Shown one piece after another: positions 31,687 through 35,580 of a stretch of 35,580 nt of DNA. Both the position numbers and the translations under genes were made by a program. The stretch comes from Cyanobacteria bacterium PR.3.49 (GTDB taxonomy: Bacteria; Cyanobacteriota; Vampirovibrionia; Obscuribacterales; Obscuribacteraceae), in the NCBI GenBank assembly GCA_013997645.1, contig PNKB01000034.1, forward strand, positions 1 through 35,580, written 5' to 3'. Every line of letters starts with the position of its first letter. Within the stretch, counting starts at the first letter, position 1. The notes beneath the pieces were generated by a model that had not been told where the DNA came from, ran no database searches, and saw only the letters and a list, made by a program, of their open reading frames with translations.

Positions 31687-34600
31687 AGTATGAACGGTAA
31701 GCGCGTCGTCCTGGTGTGACTTCCACTTCAACATATCCGCCGGACAAGCCGCCGGAGCTGCTGCTGCCACTGCTGCGTTGTGCAACGGCCGCTTTTTTGC
31801 GCTTCGGTTTTTTCTTCTTCGGTTTTGCTGCCGGTGATTCGTGGGATGCATCTGCAGTCACAGCCGTGGCGGGTTTTGCTGCTGCTCTTTCCTCTTCCTT
31901 CTGCTGATTGAAGGTAGGCATGCCAAACCAGCCACGTGCGGACGGCGCCTCTTTGGCAGCTTCCGGAGGTGGTGAGGGTTTTGATGCCGTCTTCGGTGCT
32001 TCAGTCTTAGGAGGTTTTGCCGCTGGTTTCACCAGTGGTGCCGCAGTTGTTTTTACAGGCTCATCCGGCGTTTTCGCTGTTTCGCCGGCACTGTCATTCT
32101 TGGACGCAGTGTCGGTGGAATTGTTTGTCGCTGCAGTAGTGTCTTTAGCCGGTGGTGCTGAAGCAGCAGGCTGATTGTCCTGCGACGAACCGCCTTTTAC
32201 CGGCGCGACTACAGCAGCGTTGGTGTTGGCGTCAGTATTAGATGGGTTGACATTGGTCATCAACCAGGTGGCAATGCCGATGCCTGCGAATATGAAAACA
32301 GCTACTGCACCGCCGATAAGCAAGCCGCCCATGCTCTTCTTCGGCGCTGCTTCCTCCTGGGCGTCCGGAGGAGCGTCGCGATCTACAAATGTAGGCAGGC
32401 GATTGCGTTTTTTCTCGCCTTTGGGTGGCGCTGGGCGATCGTTGCCGCCGGCGATGGAAAGATTTGCAGCGCTTGCAGTCGGTGAAGCAATCTCGGTTCC
32501 TAACGAATTTGAAATTGGAGATGGCGGAATCGGCACCGATGGTTCCGGCGGCGATTTGTCATCAAAGATTTTGCCGAAATCGACAGGAGATGATGAAGTT
32601 GCGTTAGTCCACGGAACCGCAGATGGTGGCGCGGCATTATGTGCACCGGAAGTCGAAGAGCCAGGCATCATCGGGGAAATACGTGAACTGGAAATGGTGG
32701 ACGGATCTTTTGCGGCTGGCGCAACCGGAGGTGCTCCGGGCAGAGTTCCGGGTGAGGTTCCAGGCGGTGTTCCGGGAGGAGCGCCGAACGCATTCGGTGG
32801 CGCTGCATTTGACATAAATGGACTTGCCGATGCGCCTGCTGCACCGAGCGCAGGAGAGCCGGGAGCACCAGGTGCGGGGGCACCGAATCCTGGAGGAACA
32901 GGAGGACCAGACGCCGGAGCGCCGAATGGCGAAGGACCGGATGGACCTGTGCCAAATGAAGGGGCCGTTTCACCGAAACCTGGTTTTGGTTTGAATTCAT
33001 CAGGATTGTTCACCCAGGGCGCAACTTCCTGTTTTGCACTCCATTCGGAAGCAACATTTTGCTGCGCACTGCCGGCGGTGCCAGGGGACGAGCTGCCTGC
33101 GCCTGCTTCGTCTGCAAAACCGTCTTCGCCGGTCTTCTTCTGACGCCGATCTACGACAGGCACAATCTTCGGACCCGCCTCCGGCCCTTTTGATTCAGAG
33201 GCCGGAGCTGGCATCGAGTTGAAACTCAATTTTGAGGTTTCATCTCGCATCGGTAGACCTTCAAGCGACGGACTCATTTCTATCGATTTAGCCTGGTCGC
33301 CCAAACTATCTCCGAGCGTTTGTGCAATAGCCTTGATATAGGCTACGTCCTGCTTTGTCAGTGAAGCACGAGGATTGGGTATTTGAATGCGTGCCATCGC
33401 TTCCGGTGACAGCGGACTGCCTTGTTCAAGCGAAACTTCCACTGTGCGCTGTGCAGCATTTTGATTTGGCATTGCGGCATTACCAGCTGCTGGTTGATTC
33501 GTCTCAGAATCCGGCAGCTCGACAAAGCTTGCCTCTCCGTTGTCTCCGGCTTTTGCGGACTGAAGAGTCTCGATTTCATCAAAGGTTGGACCAACTGCTT
33601 TGTCTTGCAGAGTTGCAACATCATCAAACTTAGGTGTTGCCTGATTGGTCGGCAAGGTTGTGACATCGTCAAAGTCTGCCACATCTTGAGCATTCATTGA
33701 TGCGCTCTGTGCCATTTGCATTGCTTGTGCAAGCTGACCTGGTGCCTGACCGGTCACCGGTTGTGCGGCGTTAAACGGAACTTGTTGTCCGGGCGCTGTT
33801 GGTGCACCGGGAGCCGCGGGCGCAGGAGTCGCTGGAGCCGCCTGCGCTGCTTGCGCGGGAGCCGCTTGTGCACCTGGAGCAGCAAAACTTCCACCTGCAG
33901 CTGTCACACCCGGCGGCGGCTGCAATGAAATTGGTTGAGCCTGCACGGCGTTAGGCACTGCCTGTGGTGCCGGCTTCGGCATGACATTCTTAGCCCACTG
34001 TGCGATCTCTGCATCATCACTATTGGGAGACCACAGCTTCACTGCATTGTGAAACTCCTTCATAGTTTGATATCGCTCGTCTGGATCTTTAGCCATTGCT
34101 TTGATCAATATGCTTTGAGCGACGGTATCTTCTTTCAGCGCCGGCAGAATATCGCCCAGTTGCGGCGGTTCTTGCCCGACGTGCATATTGCGAAGTTCTT
34201 CAAGCGACGCTGCTTTGAACGGTAATTGACCGGTCAATCCCTGATACATCACCACCGCCAGGGAATAAATATCCGAACGAGCATCCAGCTCTTTGCCCTT
34301 CCAGCGCTCGGGGCTGATATAGGCTGGGCTGCCGCAAAGCGTTCCGGATAGAGTCAATCTCTCCATATCGCCCTGGAGCAGAGCAAATCCGAAGTCGAGC
34401 AAACGCACGCGTTCGTCTGTCTTTTCGCGCGGCAAAAGAATGATATTGTCCGGCTTTATGTCTCTGTGCAAGACGCCGCTGCCGTGCGCATGCGCAAGAC
34501 CTGCCGACGCCTGGAAAACAATCGCGCGCATCAGCTTGGGTGGAATGGCACCACGGTCGGTCAGAAGCTCCTCTAATGTATGACCGTCGAGGAAGTCCAT

Positions 34601-34891
34601 AACTAGGAACGGCTGCCCATTGGTGTGGACAAAGCAGTCATACACGGACACGATGTTCGGGTGCCTGAGCTTGCTCAGCGCGACGGCTTCCTTTTCGAAG
34701 CGCTTGATTACTGTTTGGTCTTCAGCAAGATTTGCCTGAAGCGTCTTCATGGCGACGGCGCGGTCCATGAAGAGATGCTGACCCTTATAGACGATACTGA
34801 ACCTGCCCGATCCGACAAGCTCGGTGATGCGATAGCGCTCAGCAAGTATTTTGCCAATCAGCGGGTCGTTAGTAGTTGGTGTCATTGTCAT
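31685..34891 (-). CDS. Transmembrane Ser/Thr protein kinase with long Pro/Ala-rich linker
   Basis: 1068 residues from ATG 34891; a GTG at 34942 would add 17. Numbers here follow that longer form. The cytoplasmic Hanks-type kinase domain (about 37-304) has the G-loop GSGRFSIVY (44-52), Lys66, HRDIKPDN with Asp161, DFG (183-185) and SPERW (210-214), so it should be active. A long disordered linker (about 320-870), rich in Pro, Ala and Gly, contains three evenly spaced F-D-D/E-V/I-x-T-L motifs. One membrane helix is at about 871-895. The outer tail of about 190 residues is Thr/Ala/Pro-rich and ends with a lysine cluster (KPKKKKPKRKK) and VEVEVTPGRR. No sensor domain is recognised in the tail. 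Confidence 0.93.
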   Translation of the reverse strand: MTMTPTTNDPLIGKILAERYRITELVGSGRFSIVYKGQHLFMDRAVAMKTLQANLAEDQTVIKRFEKEAVALSKLRHPNIVSVYDCFVHTNGQPFLVMDFLDGHTLEELLTDRGAIPPKLMRAIVFQASAGLAHAHGSGVLHRDIKPDNIILLPREKTDERVRLLDFGFALLQGDMERLTLSGTLCGSPAYISPERWKGKELDARSDIYSLAVVMYQGLTGQLPFKAASLEELRNMHVGQEPPQLGDILPALKEDTVAQSILIKAMAKDPDERYQTMKEFHNAVKLWSPNSDDAEIAQWAKNVMPKPAPQAVPNAVQAQPISLQPPPGVTAAGGSFAAPGAQAAPAQAAQAAPATPAPAAPGAPTAPGQQVPFNAAQPVTGQAPGQLAQAMQMAQSASMNAQDVADFDDVTTLPTNQATPKFDDVATLQDKAVGPTFDEIETLQSAKAGDNGEASFVELPDSETNQPAAGNAAMPNQNAAQRTVEVSLEQGSPLSPEAMARIQIPNPRASLTKQDVAYIKAIAQTLGDSLGDQAKSIEMSPSLEGLPMRDETSKLSFNSMPAPASESKGPEAGPKIVPVVDRRQKKTGEDGFADEAGAGSSSPGTAGSAQQNVASEWSAKQEVAPWVNNPDEFKPKPGFGETAPSFGTGPSGPSPFGAPASGPPVPPGFGAPAPGAPGSPALGAAGASASPFMSNAAPPNAFGAPPGTPPGTSPGTLPGAPPVAPAAKDPSTISSSRISPMMPGSSTSGAHNAAPPSAVPWTNATSSSPVDFGKIFDDKSPPEPSVPIPPSPISNSLGTEIASPTASAANLSIAGGNDRPAPPKGEKKRNRLPTFVDRDAPPDAQEEAAPKKSMGGLLIGGAVAVFIFAGIGIATWLMTNVNPSNTDANTNAAVVAPVKGGSSQDNQPAASAPPAKDTTAATNNSTDTASKNDSAGETAKTPDEPVKTTAAPLVKPAAKPPKTEAPKTASKPSPPPEAAKEAPSARGWFGMPTFNQQKEEERAAAKPATAVTADASHESPAAKPKKKKPKRKKAAVAQRSSGSSSSGGLSGGYVEVEVTPGRRAYRSY

Positions 34892-35130
34892 AGATCTACT
34901 TTTAAAGGCCTGAATATTATCTATACATTGGGGATATACCACCCGCGCCGCCTAAACTCGCAAGATCAGGGTTTTCAGGGGCAAAAATGACTTTCAGGGC
35001 GCTTGCTGCCTGCCGCTGCCCTCGAAATCGCTGAAATTCATTGTATTCCGTCCTATAAAATGCGCGCCAATGCGGCTTTTGTCGGATATCGGACGGAGGC
35101 GTGCCGGATATTCGATGTATACAAAGAAGA

Positions 35131-35161
35131 CTTCCCTCCCCGAGGAAATCTGGGAGGGAAG
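35131..35161. promoter_or_regulatory. Perfect 10-bp hairpin
   Basis: CTTCCCTCCC (35131-35140) and GGGAGGGAAG (35152-35161) around an 11-nt loop. On the minus strand it is followed by TCTTCTTTG, a poor U-tract. Its role could be termination or leader structure. Confidence 0.6.
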
Positions 35162-35396
35162 AACTTGTTTGTGGTGGATTAGGTAAGGAGGAAACACTGC
35201 ACCTGATGGGGTTTCCATCAATTGCATTGTCCATCAATGATAGCAGCGGCATAGGCAGGCAGCTGTTAAAAAACTTGAAGAGCTGAGGGTGCAACTCCCA
35301 ACAAGCCTTTGATGAAAATTCATTAACTATTGTCCATCCGCCCGGCTGTCAAGCGGGGGTGGTCCGGACATTTTTTGTTTTCTGAGCCCGTGGTGT

Positions 35397-35432
35397 TTTG
35401 ATCAGTGAACCGATATCGGTTCATTGATCAAA
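35397..35432. repeat. 36-bp near-perfect palindrome
   Basis: The two 18-base halves (TTTGATCAGTGAACCGAT and its counterpart) are complementary except for one position. The centre is ACCGATATCGGT. A dimeric repressor operator or a hairpin terminator are both possible. Confidence 0.8.
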
Positions 35433-35474
35433 GACCGTACTGGTGGGAGTCGCTCGAAAATGCCCGCCAACAAA

Positions 35475-35500
35475 CAGAGCCGACCCGAAAGTCGACTCTG
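35475..35500 (-). terminator. Intrinsic terminator of the right-edge minus-strand gene
   Basis: On the minus strand CAGAGTCGAC pairs over 10 positions (one G-U) with GTCGGCTCTG around a TTTCGG loop, followed by TTTGTT. It lies 25 nt after the stop codon at 35526. Confidence 0.7.
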
Positions 35501-35525
35501 AAATAAGGTGATCGAATGAATCGAA

Positions 35526-35580
35526 TCAAACGAGCTTAAGCGCTTTATGCGTTGGGCCAGGGTGAGCTCGATGATGAAAA
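35526..35580 (-). CDS. C-terminal end of an unidentified protein (runs off the window)
   Basis: Seventeen codons to a TGA at 35528-35526, reading FHHRAHPGPTHKALKLV. The choice of frame rests on the intrinsic terminator that follows directly on the same strand. Too little is present to name a family. Confidence 0.4.
   Translation of the reverse strand, partial: FHHRAHPGPTHKALKLV

Larger units (their letters stand above)
34892..35525. other. Regulatory-looking intergenic region upstream of the kinase
   Basis: It contains the kinase promoter region, a possible plus-strand promoter (CTGAAA at 35031, 17-nt spacer, TATAAA at 35054-35059), a perfect 10-bp hairpin, an isolated strong ribosome binding site with a very short frame, a hairpin with a T-run (about 35334-35376) and a 36-bp palindrome. 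The short frame from ATG 35206 encodes about 26 residues (MGFPSIALSINDSSGIGRQL and six more). I cannot support a proper gene. Confidence 0.45.

Noticed and set aside
32175-33143. A 322-codon open frame on the plus strand, opposite the kinase linker
   Set aside because: It mirrors the Pro/Ala/Gly-rich linker of the kinase, whose GC-rich codons rarely give stops on the other strand. Its composition is almost only Gly/Ala/Pro and it has no independent motif or ribosome binding site.

Overview
The window looks like chromosome from a free-living bacterium of roughly 50% GC. It has a diaminopimelate/lysine operon ending in RNase J, a large proline/alanine-rich membrane Ser/Thr kinase, a Sel1-repeat protein, TPR-like membrane proteins and a MoxR/VWA/SWIM cassette. 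This mix would fit a non-photosynthetic relative of cyanobacteria (Vampirovibrionia/Melainabacteria, Obscuribacter-like). That placement is inference from gene style; no marker gene in the window fixes the taxonomy.

Layout. (1) 1-6605, minus strand: a tightly packed five-gene cassette, transcribed SWIM-zinc-finger protein -> DUF5691 -> MoxR AAA+ ATPase -> DUF5682 -> VWA protein. The VWA gene runs off the left edge; only its first 116 codons are present. Three of the junctions look translationally coupled. A membrane transglutaminase-like protein (6722-8323) and an unknown soluble protein (8440-9213) lie upstream on the same strand. (2) 9495-10502: a CaCA-type cation exchanger. (3) 10503-14656: a patch of small unknown genes (a DUF6869-like protein, a one-helix mini-protein, a membrane protein with a TPR-like region, a TPR protein and a TPR fragment). 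It is bracketed by a perfect 22-bp direct repeat at 10546-10567 and 14634-14655, which suggests an exchangeable insert. (4) 14657-16115: a divergent TetR/SDR pair with two 24-bp operator-like inverted repeats between them. (5) 16279-24164: mostly lineage-specific genes. They include a 483-residue protein with a cysteine-peptidase-like Cys/His/Asn pattern, a histidine kinase/OmpR response-regulator pair, a Sel1-repeat exported protein and several orphans.

(6) 24422-26248 is gene-poor and RNA-rich: a minus-strand tRNA-Thr(CGT), then a promoter, about 208 nt of structured sequence and an intrinsic terminator that I read as an unidentified small RNA, then a 14-bp tandem repeat and palindromic elements. 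(7) 26249-31612, plus strand: dut, a strong terminator, then dapB-asd-dapA-rnj. These three Dap enzymes cover aspartate-semialdehyde formation, its condensation with pyruvate and the following reduction; RNase J sits behind dapA as it does in Bacillus (rnjB) and mycobacteria. (8) 31685-34891, minus strand: a one-pass Ser/Thr kinase converging on rnj, with a shared bidirectional terminator that contains the kinase stop codon. (9) 34892-35580: regulatory-looking sequence with several hairpins, a 36-bp near-perfect palindrome, and the last 17 codons of another minus-strand gene followed by its own terminator.

The most distinctive elements are the five-gene MoxR/VWA/SWIM/DUF5682/DUF5691 cassette, the unidentified structured RNA at about 25271-25478, the repeat-bracketed 4.1-kb patch, and the exactly spaced threonine motifs in the kinase linker.
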